Shown piece after piece: positions 25,224 to 33,215 of a stretch of 64,000 bases of DNA. The notes beneath the pieces are model-generated. The model searched no databases. It was given only the letters and a program-made list of their open reading frames with translations, and had not been told where the DNA came from. The DNA lies in NCBI GenBank assembly GCA_030064845.1, contig JASJEC010000009.1, positions 1 to 64,000 on the forward strand, read 5' to 3'. Position numbers and translations under genes: made by a program. Position 1 is the stretch's first letter. Each line of letters begins with the position of its first letter. This DNA is from Kiloniellales bacterium. Its GTDB lineage: Bacteria > Pseudomonadota > Alphaproteobacteria > Kiloniellales > JAKSDN01.

Positions 25224-26144
25224 ATGGCCGAGCTCAAGCACTTCCTCGATCTCGACCGCCTGGACGGCGCGACGCTGCGCGAGATCCTCGCGCTCGGCGC
25301 GGCCTGCAAGCGCGACGGCCTTTCGGCCGGCAGGCCCAAACCGCTGGCCGACAAGTCCCTCGCCATGATCTTCGAGAAGCCCTCGACCCGGACCCGCGTC
25401 TCCTTCGAGGTCGGCATCCGCCAGCTCGGCGGCGAGGCCGTGGTGCTCGAGCCGAGCGGCACCCAGCTCGGCCGCGGCGAGACCGTGGCCGACACCGCGC
25501 GCGTGCTGTCCCGCTACGTCGACGCCATCATGATCCGCACGACCCGGGAGGAGAAGCTCCTGGAGATGGCCGAGCACGCGACCGTCCCGGTGATCAACGG
25601 CCTGACCGACCGGACCCATCCCTGCCAGCTCATGGCCGACGTGATGACCTTCGAGGAGCGTCTCGGCGACATCGGGGGCCGGGTCGTCGCCTGGTCCGGC
25701 GACGGCAACAACATGGCGGCCTCCTGGATCCACGCCGCGGTCCGCTTCGGCTTCGAGCTGCGCCTCGCCTGCCCCGATTCCCTCGCGCCGCCGCGCGACG
25801 TGCTGGACTGGGCCGCTGCCGAGGGCGGGACGGTCCGGGTCAGCGCCGACGTGGAAGCGGCGGTCAGCGGCGCCGACGCGGTGGTCACCGATACCTGGGT
25901 GTCCATGGGCGACGAGGCGGAGGGGCGCAAGGAGGCGCGCCACAACCTGCTGCGGCCCTATCAGGTCGACGACAAGCTCATGGCGCTGGCCAAGCCCGAC
26001 GCCGTGTTCCTGCACTGCCTGCCGGCGACGCGCGGCAAGGAGGTGACCGGCTCGGTGATCGACGGGCCCCACTCGGTGGTTTGGGACGAGGCCGAGAACC
26101 GCCTCCACGCGCAGAAGGGCATCATGCTCTGGTGCATGACCTGA
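25224..26144 (+). CDS. argF: Ornithine carbamoyltransferase
   Basis: Makes citrulline from ornithine and carbamoyl phosphate. 306 residues. The carbamoyl-phosphate loop is [27 protein letters not shown] follows, ornithine is expected at the [11 protein letters not shown] segment, and the catalytic Cys is in [13 protein letters not shown]. It sits between argD and hslO in a tightly packed operon. Its TGA overlaps the hslO ATG as TGATG. Confidence 0.97.
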   Translation: MAELKHFLDLDRLDGATLREILALGAACKRDGLSAGRPKPLADKSLAMIFEKPSTRTRVSFEVGIRQLGGEAVVLEPSGTQLGRGETVADTARVLSRYVDAIMIRTTREEKLLEMAEHATVPVINGLTDRTHPCQLMADVMTFEERLGDIGGRVVAWSGDGNNMAASWIHAAVRFGFELRLACPDSLAPPRDVLDWAAAEGGTVRVSADVEAAVSGADAVVTDTWVSMGDEAEGRKEARHNLLRPYQVDDKLMALAKPDAVFLHCLPATRGKEVTGSVIDGPHSVVWDEAENRLHAQKGIMLWCMT

Positions 26145-27076
26145 TGGGCCAGGAGTCCGACATCAGCCTCGATGAACGGCCCGACCTGCTCCAGCCCTTC
26201 GTGCTGGAAGTGCCGGGTCTGCGCGGCCGGCTGATCCGCCTGGGCCCGCTGGCGGACACGATCCTGTCGCGCCACGACTATCCGGACGCGGTCGCCGGCT
26301 ATCTGGCCGAGATGCTGGCGCTGGCCAGCCTGCTTTCCAGCATGCTGAAGTTCGACGGCGTCTTCACCCTGCAGACCAAGAGCAAGGGCCCGGTCAGCCT
26401 GATGGTGGTCGACCAGACCTCGGAAGGCGTGCTGCGCGGCTACGCCGAATTCGACCGCGAGGCGGTGGAGGGCCTGAGCCCGGCCGGCGGCGCCCGGCCG
26501 AGCGTCGGCGACCTCATGGGGCAGGGCTCTCTCGCCTATACGGTCGATCGGGGCTCGGACGCCGACCGCTATCAGGGGATCGTGGAGCTGAAGGGCGAGA
26601 GCCTGTCCGACTGTTTCCAGCACTACTTTCGCCAGTCGGAGCAGCTCAAGACCGCGGTCAAGCTGTCCTCGAGCCGGATCGAAGGCTCCTGGCGCGCCGC
26701 CGGACTGCTGCTGCAACAGATGCCCGAGACCGACGAGGCGGGCGCGACCCCGGCGAGCGGCGAGGAGGACGACTGGCGCCGCGCGGTGGTGCTGATGGCC
26801 AGCTGCACCGACGCCGAGCTGCTCGACCCCGGGCTCTCGGCGGGCGACCTGCTCTACCGCCTGTTCCACAACGAGCGCGTCCGGGTGTTCGAGCCACGGC
26901 CCCTGCTCGAGGGCTGCCGCTGCTCCCAGGAGCGGATCGAACGCGTCCTGGGATCTATTCCCAGGGACGAGATCGCCGAGATGAAGGTCGATGGCCGGGT
27001 GACGGTGACCTGCCAGTTCTGCAACAGGGAATATAGCTTCCACGACTCGGATCTGGATCGTATCTATCGGGCCTGA
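26144..27076 (+). CDS. hslO: Redox-regulated chaperone Hsp33
   Basis: 310 residues from the ATG in TGATG. The N-terminal chaperone domain has FVLEVPGLRGRLIRL, LLSSMLKFDGVFTLQ and YFRQSEQLKTAVKL. The C-terminal zinc/redox switch has four cysteines in CRCSQERIERVL and TCQFCNREYSF, the CxC..CxxC pattern that turns the holdase on when oxidised. It is the third gene of argD-argF-hslO. The arginine link is positional only. Confidence 0.95.
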   Translation: MGQESDISLDERPDLLQPFVLEVPGLRGRLIRLGPLADTILSRHDYPDAVAGYLAEMLALASLLSSMLKFDGVFTLQTKSKGPVSLMVVDQTSEGVLRGYAEFDREAVEGLSPAGGARPSVGDLMGQGSLAYTVDRGSDADRYQGIVELKGESLSDCFQHYFRQSEQLKTAVKLSSSRIEGSWRAAGLLLQQMPETDEAGATPASGEEDDWRRAVVLMASCTDAELLDPGLSAGDLLYRLFHNERVRVFEPRPLLEGCRCSQERIERVLGSIPRDEIAEMKVDGRVTVTCQFCNREYSFHDSDLDRIYRA

Positions 27077-27129
27077 GGCCCGCGCCGCCCATAGCCGCCA
27101 TCGTCAAGACCGCCAGGAGAGAGGGTCCC

Positions 27130-27729
27130 ATGCGCCTGACGACCAAGCCTTTCGCGGTTCTCTGGCTTGTCATTGCCGGACTCGGTCTGTCCGCCTGCGA
27201 GCTGGAGCTGCCGGAGGACGACTATCCACCGCTGCGCTTCACCGAAATGAAGCCGATCAAGCTCGACGTCGCGTCGGTCGAGGTGCAGACGACCTTTCTG
27301 CCCAAGTCCGAGGAGCCGCGCGTCGAGCTGCTGTTTCCCCACCGCCCCGACCAGGCCGCCGCAAACTGGGGGCGGGACCGCCTGGTCGCAGCGGGCGATT
27401 CCGGGCGTGCGCGCTTCGTCGTCATCGATGCCGCCGTGACCGAGGAGGACCTGGAGACCTCCGGCGGCGTCTCCGGCGCCTTCACGACCGAGCAGGCCGA
27501 GCGCTATACGGCGACTCTGGGCATCGATATCGAGATTCTGACCAATCTCGGCGACGTGGTTGCGACGGTATCGGTCAAGACCACCCGCAGCATCACCGTC
27601 GGCGAGGACGCCTCGATCCGGGACCGGGAGAAGGTGTGGTACGAGCTGACCAAGAAGCTGATGGACGACGCCAACCGGCAGCTCGAGGCGGCCATGAAGA
27701 AGGGCATCGCCAGCTTCCTGGTCGGCTAG
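27130..27729 (+). CDS. Predicted lipoprotein, unknown function
   Basis: 199 residues. The signal peptide ends in the lipobox GLSACELE. The mature part has FTEMKPIKLDVASVEVQTTF, RFVVIDAAVTEEDL and a YTATLGIDIEIL segment, with a long helix near the end, suggesting a periplasmic membrane-anchored domain resembling LptE- or YajG-like lipoproteins only loosely. It starts 53 bases after hslO and may be cotranscribed. The TAG stop lies in the terminal CTAGC of an intergenic repeat element. Confidence 0.75.
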   Translation: MRLTTKPFAVLWLVIAGLGLSACELELPEDDYPPLRFTEMKPIKLDVASVEVQTTFLPKSEEPRVELLFPHRPDQAAANWGRDRLVAAGDSGRARFVVIDAAVTEEDLETSGGVSGAFTTEQAERYTATLGIDIEILTNLGDVVATVSVKTTRSITVGEDASIRDREKVWYELTKKLMDDANRQLEAAMKKGIASFLVG

Positions 27730-27877
27730 CGGGCCGCAGCGAAGGTGCTCTGTCGGAACCATCACCCTTCGACGAGCTCAGGGTGAGGGGGAGCTGTTTC
27801 AAGCACTTACCCTCATCCTGAGCTTGTCGAAGGATGACCGTGATCAAAGGATCCGGGCTTTTTCTTCACCCTGCTAA
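27726..27877. repeat. CCTTCGACA-type inverted intergenic element, copy 1
   Basis: The core is two inverted arms: CATCACCCTTCGACGAGCTC..GGTGAGG and CCTCATCCTGAGCTTGTCGAAGGATG, separated by about 27 bases (GGAGCTGTTTCAAGCACTTA). Flanks AAGGTGCTCTGTCGGAAC and GACCGTGATCAAAGG recur at 60825-61001. The ends are CTAGCGGG and CACCCTGCTAAC, an imperfect terminal inverted repeat. Non-coding, MITE-like. Confidence 0.85.
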
Positions 27878-27878
27878 C

Positions 27879-27957
27879 GCAGATCCGGGTTTGACGGATT
27901 CGTCAGAGTCGATCCGCCAAATGGGGGAAACTGCTCCAAGAACCCGATATCGAGCGG
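27879..27957. repeat. Degenerate half of the double-hairpin repeat
   Basis: GCAGATCCGGGTTTGACGG at 27880 and the later GATCCGCCAAAT.. ACTGCTC match hairpin 2 of the family read on the other strand. The remnant CCCGATATCGAGCGG recalls the AATCCGCTC of hairpin 1. Pairing is mostly lost. It lies directly beside the previous element, between two convergent genes. Confidence 0.55.
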
Positions 27958-27983
27958 ACCTTGTGTCGAGCCGAGCCTGCTAG

Positions 27984-29129
27984 CTAGCTAGCGGGCGCGA
28001 GGCAGTCCCGCAGGTCCTCGGCGAGCCCTGTCATGATCTTGAAATAGGCCTCCGGCCCCGGCGCGATGTCGGCGCCGAGTGGGTCGAGCGAGCCGGCGCG
28101 GGCCGCGGTGCCCTCGATGACCGTATCGACCAGGGCGGGCTGGAACTGCGGCTCGCTGAACACGCAGACCGCGCCGAGATCGACGATCTTCTTGCGGATC
28201 TCGCCGAGCCGCTTGGCGCCCGGCTTGCGCTCGGGGCTCACGGTGATCGAGCCGACCGCGTTCATGCCGAAGTGCTGCTCGAAGTAAGGGTAGGCGTCGT
28301 GGAACACGACGTAGGGGACCGACGAGACCGGCGCGAGCGTCTTGGCGATCTTGCCGCTCTCCCGCTCTATGCGCGTGAGCAGCGCCTTCGCATTCGACTC
28401 GTAGCGGGCGGCGTGCTCGGGATCGGCCGCGCTCAGCGCGGCCGCGGCGGCGCGAACGATGGCCTGGGCGTTCTCGGGCCCGAGCCAGATGTGGAGGTTG
28501 TGCTCACCGTGTGCGTGCTCATCGTGACCGTGTGCATCGTGGTCGTGGTCATCGTGCTCCGCCTTCGCGTGCTCCCCGTGGCCGTGGTCGTCATGGTCAT
28601 CGTGCTCCGCTTTCGCGTGCTCGTCGTGCCCGTGCGCGTCATGGTCGTGGTCGTCGTCACCATGCTCCGCCTTCGCGTGCTCGTCGTGCCCGTGCTCGTC
28701 GTGCCCGTGCTCGTCGTGGGCCGCTTCGTCATGGTCTCCGTGTTCCCCGTGCGCCTCCCAAGTGCCGGCTTCACGGCTGTCCAGCAGCTTGACGCCGGGC
28801 GCCGTGCTCAAGGTCACGATTGTCGCGGGCTTGGCGAGCGCCTCCAAGGGCTTCTCGAGAAAGGTCTCGAGGTCCTCGCCGATCCAGAAGACCAGGTCCG
28901 CCTGGCTGAGCGCCCGGGCCTCGGAAGGCCGGAGGCTGTAGCTGTGGGGCGAGGCGCCGCCTTGGATCAGCAGGCTCGGCGTGCCGACCCCGTCCATGAC
29001 GCCGGCAACCAGGCTGTGGACCGGCTTGATCGTCGCGACCACGCGCGGCTCGGCCGCGACGGTGCTCCAGCTCAGGCAGCAGGCGGCGAAAGCCAGACCG
29101 GTCGTATAGCCAAGATGTCTCTTCATCAT
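27984..29129 (-). CDS. znuA: Zinc ABC transporter substrate-binding protein ZnuA
   Basis: 381 residues from ATG 29129; the open frame extends hundreds of codons upstream on this strand but is not coding there. A Sec signal peptide precedes VVATIKPVHSLVAGVMDGVG, the ZnuA start with the first His ligand. GASPHSYSLRPSEARAL, VFHDAYPYFEQHFG and VFSEPQFQPALVDTV complete the site. Between the first two lobes lies an unusually long His/Asp/Glu-rich loop of about 90 residues with some 29 histidines, built of repeats such as HDEHAKAEH. Family members often have such a loop, but shorter. Divergent from zur-znuC-znuB, with a Zur-like site between. Confidence 0.95.
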   Translation of the reverse strand: MMKRHLGYTTGLAFAACCLSWSTVAAEPRVVATIKPVHSLVAGVMDGVGTPSLLIQGGASPHSYSLRPSEARALSQADLVFWIGEDLETFLEKPLEALAKPATIVTLSTAPGVKLLDSREAGTWEAHGEHGDHDEAAHDEHGHDEHGHDEHAKAEHGDDDHDHDAHGHDEHAKAEHDDHDDHGHGEHAKAEHDDHDHDAHGHDEHAHGEHNLHIWLGPENAQAIVRAAAAALSAADPEHAARYESNAKALLTRIERESGKIAKTLAPVSSVPYVVFHDAYPYFEQHFGMNAVGSITVSPERKPGAKRLGEIRKKIVDLGAVCVFSEPQFQPALVDTVIEGTAARAGSLDPLGADIAPGPEAYFKIMTGLAEDLRDCLAPAS

Positions 29130-29175
29130 CTTCACGTCCCCGCGCTTAAGCTGAACATAGCTTTCAAAACCAGGG

Positions 29176-29190
29176 TGTAATAAAATAACA
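29176..29190. promoter_or_regulatory. Candidate Zur operator
   Basis: TGTAATAAAATAACA is a near-palindrome close to the alphaproteobacterial Zur pattern TGTTATnnnATAACA, in the 96-base gap between divergent znuA and zur. One arm base departs from symmetry. It would let Zur repress both znuA and its own zur-znuCB transcript. Confidence 0.65.
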
Positions 29191-29225
29191 TAACAGTTGT
29201 ATGTCAACTTCATGATCTCCGGGCC

Positions 29226-29732
29226 ATGACCCTTCAGAAGAAGCCAGGGGCCGCTGCCTTCGGCGGTGCGCGCCACGATCACACAGCATGTGTCGCCGAG
29301 GCGCTGTCTGCCGCCGAAACGATCTGCCGGGAACGGGGGGCGCGCCTGACCAAGCTGCGCCGCCGGGTGCTCGAGCTGATCTGGTCGAGCCACGCGCCGA
29401 TCGGTGCCTACGAGGTGCTGCGCCGCTTGAGCCAGGAGCACCAGAGCGCGGCGCCGCCCACGGTCTACCGCGCCCTCGACTTCCTCCTCGAGCAGGGGCT
29501 GATCCACCGCATCGAGTCGCTGAACGCCTTCGTCGGCTGCGTCGCACCGAACGAGGCCCACGCGGGCCAGTTCCTGATCTGCCGCCACTGCGGCGCGGCG
29601 GCCGAGATGCGCGACCGGCGGGTCAACAACGCGATCGGGCGCACCGCTTCCGACCTGGGGTTCTCGCTGGAAGCGGCGACCGTCGAGCTGCGCGGCCTCT
29701 GCCCCGAGTGCCGAGAGTCGGACAGTGCCTGA
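29226..29732 (+). CDS. zur: Zinc uptake regulator Zur (Fur family)
   Basis: 168 residues. A winged-helix N-terminal part (TKLRRRVLELIWSSHAPIGAYEVLRRL, PPTVYRALDFLLEQGLIHRIES) is followed by the dimer/metal domain, with HAGQFLICRHCGAAAE and LRGLCPECRES giving two CxxC pairs for structural zinc. Assigned to Zur rather than Fur by the flanking znuA, znuC and znuB. The stop overlaps the znuC GTG start by eight bases. Confidence 0.93.
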   Translation: MTLQKKPGAAAFGGARHDHTACVAEALSAAETICRERGARLTKLRRRVLELIWSSHAPIGAYEVLRRLSQEHQSAAPPTVYRALDFLLEQGLIHRIESLNAFVGCVAPNEAHAGQFLICRHCGAAAEMRDRRVNNAIGRTASDLGFSLEAATVELRGLCPECRESDSA

Positions 29733-30558
29733 CGATTCGCCGACCGTGCCGGAGGGCGGGGCGGTTCGGCCGGGCGGTGTCCTGGCCCGGCTCGACTCGG
29801 TCGCGGTCAGCTTTGACGGCCGTTCGGTGCTCCACGACGTCAGCCTGGAGATCGAGTCCGGCGAGATCGTCACGCTGATCGGACCCAACGGCTCCGGAAA
29901 GACGACCCTGGTCCGCGTGCTGCTCGGCCTGGTCGAACCGGAGGCCGGTTCGGTCACGCGGGAGGCCGGCCTGACCATCGGCTACGTGCCCCAGCATCTC
30001 TACATCGAGCCGACGCTGCCGCTCACCGTCGGCCGTTTCCTCGCGCTCTGCGCCCCCACGGCCGCCCGCCGCGGCGCGACACTGCAAGGCGCGCTGGCCG
30101 AGGTCGGCGCGGACGGACTGCTCGATTCGCCGGTCCAGACGCTCTCGGGCGGCGAGCTGAAGCGCGTGCTGCTGGCGCAAGCGCTGCTGCGCGAGCCGGA
30201 CCTTCTGGTGCTCGACGAGCCCAGCGCCGGCGTCGACGTCAGCGGGCAGGAAGAGCTCTACGACCTGCTGCGCCAGATCCGCGCCCGGCGCGGCTGCGGC
30301 GTGCTGCTGGTGTCCCACGACCTGCACCTGGTCATGGCGGCTACCGACCGGGTGGTCTGCCTGAATCACCACATCTGCTGCACCGGCCGCCCGGAGGCAA
30401 TCAGCCAGCATCCGGAGTACCTGGCGCTGTTCGGCCGCCGCCTGACCGAGAGCCTGGCGGTCTACTCCCATCACCACGATCATCATCACGGCCTGTCCGG
30501 CGACCTGGATGAGGAAACCGCTCCCGAGGCGGAGGAGAGGAAGGCCGGACGTGGATGA
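29725..30558 (+). CDS. znuC: Zinc ABC transporter ATP-binding protein ZnuC
   Basis: 277 residues, GTG start inside the end of zur. Walker A is GPNGSGKTT, Q-loop YVPQHL, signature LSGGELKRVLLAQAL, Walker B LLVLDEPSAGVD, H-loop LLVSHDLHLV. The C-terminus has a His cluster (YSHHHDHHHG), common in ZnuC. It energises zinc uptake by ZnuB with ZnuA as receptor. It overlaps znuB by eight bases (GTGGATGA). Confidence 0.95.
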   Translation: MPDDSPTVPEGGAVRPGGVLARLDSVAVSFDGRSVLHDVSLEIESGEIVTLIGPNGSGKTTLVRVLLGLVEPEAGSVTREAGLTIGYVPQHLYIEPTLPLTVGRFLALCAPTAARRGATLQGALAEVGADGLLDSPVQTLSGGELKRVLLAQALLREPDLLVLDEPSAGVDVSGQEELYDLLRQIRARRGCGVLLVSHDLHLVMAATDRVVCLNHHICCTGRPEAISQHPEYLALFGRRLTESLAVYSHHHDHHHGLSGDLDEETAPEAEERKAGRG

Positions 30559-31372
30559 CTTTCTCGTCCGGGCGCTCGTCGCCGGCCTGGGCCTCGCCAT
30601 CGTGTCCGGCGCCATGGGTTGCTTCCTGGTCTGGCGTCGCATGGCCTATTTCGGCGCGACCCTGGCCCACGCCGCGCTCCTGGGTATCGCGCTCGGCTTC
30701 CTGCTCGACATCAACCTCAATCTGGGCATCCTGGTCGTCTGTCTGGCGACCGCGGGCCTGCTCGTGGCGCTGCAGGTTCAACGCGGTCTCTCGACCGATA
30801 CGCTGCTCGGAATCCTCGCTCACGGCACGCTCGCCTTCGGCCTTGTGCTGATCTCCTTCATGGAGACTCTGCGGGTCGACCTCATGGCCTACCTGTTCGG
30901 CGATATCCTCGCCGTCACGCGCGCCGATCTGGTCTGGATCTGGGGCGGCGGCGGCCTGGTGCTCGGCGCCCTGGTCCTGCTCTGGCGCCCGCTGCTGCTG
31001 GTCACGCTGCACGAGGACCTGGCGCGGGTGATCGGCGTCCCCGAGCCGCAGCTGCGGCTCGTGTTCATGCTCCTCATCTCGATCGTCGTCGCGGTCGCGA
31101 TGAAGATCGTCGGCCTTCTGCTGATCATCTCCATGCTGATCATACCGGCGGCGACGGCGCGGCGCTTCGCGATCGGGCCCGAGGGCATGGCGATTCTGGC
31201 CAGCCTGATCGGCTGCCTCGCGGTCCTGGGCGGCTTGGGCGCCTCGCTGAAGTTGGACACGCCGGCCGGCGCTTCCATCGTCGCCGTGGCGAGCGCTCTC
31301 TTCCTGCTGTCCCTCCTGTTGCCGGCGCGTGGCCGGGTGCGGCGGCCGAAAGCGCCCTCCCGCTCACCTTAG
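30551..31372 (+). CDS. znuB: Zinc ABC transporter permease ZnuB
   Basis: 273 residues from GTG 30551; an ATG at 30509 would lie deeper in znuC. ABC-3 family permease with eight or nine helices: GAMGCFLVWRRMAYFGATLAHAAL is the diagnostic first block, then LMAYLFGDILAVTRADL and VGLLLIISMLIIPAATARRF. It completes the zur-znuC-znuB operon. Confidence 0.95.
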   Translation: MDDFLVRALVAGLGLAIVSGAMGCFLVWRRMAYFGATLAHAALLGIALGFLLDINLNLGILVVCLATAGLLVALQVQRGLSTDTLLGILAHGTLAFGLVLISFMETLRVDLMAYLFGDILAVTRADLVWIWGGGGLVLGALVLLWRPLLLVTLHEDLARVIGVPEPQLRLVFMLLISIVVAVAMKIVGLLLIISMLIIPAATARRFAIGPEGMAILASLIGCLAVLGGLGASLKLDTPAGASIVAVASALFLLSLLLPARGRVRRPKAPSRSP

Positions 31373-31535
31373 GGATTCCCTCGGCCTCGCGAATCTGTTC
31401 TAAGTCTAATTCGTATGCCGGAAAAATCCGCACGTTCCTGCGGCGACCGCTGCCGACACCGCCCTGTGCCGGGCGTCGGCCTCGCTACCGCCGACTACCA
31501 CAGAATTGCCACCAATTGGCCTCGCCGAGGCTACA

Positions 31536-31560
31536 GGCGGTTAAGACGATTATAACCGCC
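31536..31560. promoter_or_regulatory. Inverted repeat upstream of a small ORF
   Basis: GGCGGTTA (31536-31543) and TAACCGCC (31553-31560) are exact inverted eight-base arms around AGACGATTA. TATAAC overlaps the right arm and could be part of a -10 element. It lies 18 bases before ATG 31579. It may be an operator for the small ORF; no regulator is recognised. Confidence 0.4.
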
Positions 31561-31578
31561 CCAGCCTAGGTTCTTCAC

Positions 31579-31797
31579 ATGAGCGACAAGATCCCCTCCA
31601 TGACATCGAACCAATCCCTGCAGCCCGCCGCCGCGGCGCGCCCTCGCGCCAGCCTCGGCAGCACGCTCCTGCCTCTCATGGCACTCGGCGTCCTGTTCCT
31701 CGTCCTCGTCGCCCGTGCGGCGCTCGAGTACCCGGAGATCGTCAGCGCGGCCCAGGCCGACTCCGCCGTCCCGGTGGAGGCCAGTTCGGCTCTCTAA
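31579..31797 (+). CDS. Small single-pass membrane protein, hypothetical
   Basis: 72 residues: a polar Ala/Pro/Arg-rich start, one clear helix (STLLPLMALGVLFLVLVARAAL) and a short acidic tail. No known domain. Support comes from the membrane segment, the inverted repeat just upstream and its place in an otherwise empty 570-base gap between the zinc and iron genes. There is no strong ribosome-binding site, so it could be spurious. Confidence 0.4.
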   Translation: MSDKIPSMTSNQSLQPAAAARPRASLGSTLLPLMALGVLFLVLVARAALEYPEIVSAAQADSAVPVEASSAL

Positions 31798-31946
31798 ACC
31801 AGGTGAAGCCGCTTTAGCGGCGGGAAACGCGGAGGACCTTGATCAAGGTCATTCTTCGGCCGCGTCTGGACCTGTTACCAACCTAGATCGGTATGCTCTC
31901 GCCCCTTGCTGGAACGGCAGGGGGGAGGTTTTCGTGGTTGACTTAT

Positions 31947-31987
31947 GAGAACGATTTGCATTAGCAATGAGAATGATTTTCATTTTC
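31947..31987 (+). promoter_or_regulatory. Two tandem Fur boxes
   Basis: GAGAATGATTTTCATTTTC (31969-31987) agrees with the 19-base Fur consensus GATAATGATAATCATTATC at 15 positions. GAGAACGATTTGCATTAGC (31947-31965), 22 bases before it, agrees at 13. A TTGACT -35-like hexamer at 31938 would place both inside the promoter. They lie 38 bases before the iron-binding protein gene, so iron repression is expected. Confidence 0.75.
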
Positions 31988-32025
31988 GTGCGATCGCATG
32001 TCGCATAAACAGAGGAGCGTCCCTA

Positions 32026-33066
32026 ATGGTTCCCTTTGTAACGCCGAGGCGAGGTCTCGTGCTGGCCGTCGCGCTGCTTGCCTCCGGCCTGCTGGTTCCC
32101 GGGCTGGCCGCCGCGGCGGAGCTCAACCTCTATTCGTCGCGCCACTACCAGACCGACGAAGCGCTCTACGCGAACTTCACCAAGGCCACGGGCATCGAGA
32201 TCAACCGCATCGAGGGCAAGGGCGACGCCCTGATCGAGCGGATCAAGGCCGAGGGGGCGAACAGCCCGGCCGACGTTCTGCTCACCGTCGATGCCGGCCG
32301 CCTCTGGCGGGCCGAGCAGGCCGGCCTGTTCCAGCCGGTCGAGTCCGAGGCCCTCGACGCCAAGGTGCCGGCCCATCTCCGGCATCCCGACGGCCTCTGG
32401 TTCGGCTTTTCGACCCGTGCGCGGCTGATCTACTACCGCAAGGGCGGCCTCGAGGCCGGCGAGATTTCCCGCTACGAGGACCTGGCGGACAGCAAGTACG
32501 AGGGCCGGATCTGCATCCGCTCCAGCTCGAACATCTACAACCAGTCGCTCCTCGGCTCGATCATTGCGGCGCACGGCGCGGCCGATGCCGAGGCCTGGGC
32601 CCAGGGGGTCAGGAGGAACCTGGCGCGCGATCCCAAGGGCGGCGACACCGACCAGATCCGGGCGCTGGCGGCCGGCGTCTGCGACGTCGCGGTGGCCAAC
32701 TCCTATTACTACGTACGCCTCATGACCAAGCCCAAGGCCAAGGACGAGGGCGTCGCCGACAAGGTCGGGTGGATCTTCCCGAACCAGGGCGACCGGGGGA
32801 CCCACGTCAACGTCTCCGGCGGCGGCGTGCTCAAGAACGCGCCGAACAAGGAGGCCGCCGTCAAGTTCCTCGAGTACCTGGTCAGCGACGAGGCCCAGCG
32901 CTACCTCGCCGACGGCAACAACGAGTACCCCGTGGTAAACGGCGTGGTCGCCAACACGGCGGTGCAGAAGCTCGGCGACTTCAAGACCGACCAGGTCAAC
33001 GTCGCTGTCTTCGGCGAGAACCAGCCGGAGGCGCAGATGATCTTCGACCGGGTCGGCTGGAAGTAG
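32026..33066 (+). CDS. Ferric iron ABC transporter substrate-binding protein (FbpA/FutA family)
   Basis: 346 residues from ATG 32026, preceded by GAGGAG; an in-frame ATG at 31945 would put the Fur boxes inside the gene. A Sec signal peptide ends near AAAAELN. The mature start ELNLYSSRHYQTDEALYANF is typical of FutA/FbpA proteins. GKGDALIERIKAEGANSPADVL, STRARLIYYRKG and NSYYYVRLM (the paired tyrosines expected to bind Fe3+) support ferric-iron binding. No permease or ATPase gene follows; a terminator does. It must work with a transporter encoded elsewhere. Confidence 0.9.
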   Translation: MVPFVTPRRGLVLAVALLASGLLVPGLAAAAELNLYSSRHYQTDEALYANFTKATGIEINRIEGKGDALIERIKAEGANSPADVLLTVDAGRLWRAEQAGLFQPVESEALDAKVPAHLRHPDGLWFGFSTRARLIYYRKGGLEAGEISRYEDLADSKYEGRICIRSSSNIYNQSLLGSIIAAHGAADAEAWAQGVRRNLARDPKGGDTDQIRALAAGVCDVAVANSYYYVRLMTKPKAKDEGVADKVGWIFPNQGDRGTHVNVSGGGVLKNAPNKEAAVKFLEYLVSDEAQRYLADGNNEYPVVNGVVANTAVQKLGDFKTDQVNVAVFGENQPEAQMIFDRVGWK

Positions 33067-33093
33067 CCGCCCAGTCGGTTTCTCGCTATCCGG

Positions 33094-33136
33094 GGCGCGA
33101 GACGGCTCTGACGGGCCGTCCCGCGCCTTTTGTTTT
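33094..33136 (+). terminator. Rho-independent terminator after the iron-binding protein gene
   Basis: GGCGCG-A-GACGGC pairs with GCCGTC-C-CGCGCC (one mismatch) around a loop of about 7 bases, followed by TTTTGTTTT. It lies 28 bases after the stop codon and isolates the gene from ggt. Confidence 0.85.
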
Positions 33137-33215
33137 CGGTCGCTTCCGCACCCCTTGAGCCGGACGCCGCCTCGGCCTTAGTCTCGGACGAGGGATAAGG
33201 AGGGGATGCCTCAGG

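Noticed and set aside
28272-28770. Repeated GTG-CTC-rich units taken as a CRISPR-like array
   Set aside because: Units are in frame with znuA, of uneven length, and encode His/Asp/Glu; no spacers and no cas genes.
28272-29180. 302-codon plus-strand ORF opposite znuA, with Val/Leu-rich repeats
   Set aside because: It is the antisense of the His-rich loop; GTG/CTC-rich reading comes from the CAC/GAG repeats of znuA.
29130-29978. Upstream half of the 664-codon minus frame ending in znuA
   Set aside because: It is antisense to zur and the start of znuC; the signal peptide at 29129 marks the real start.
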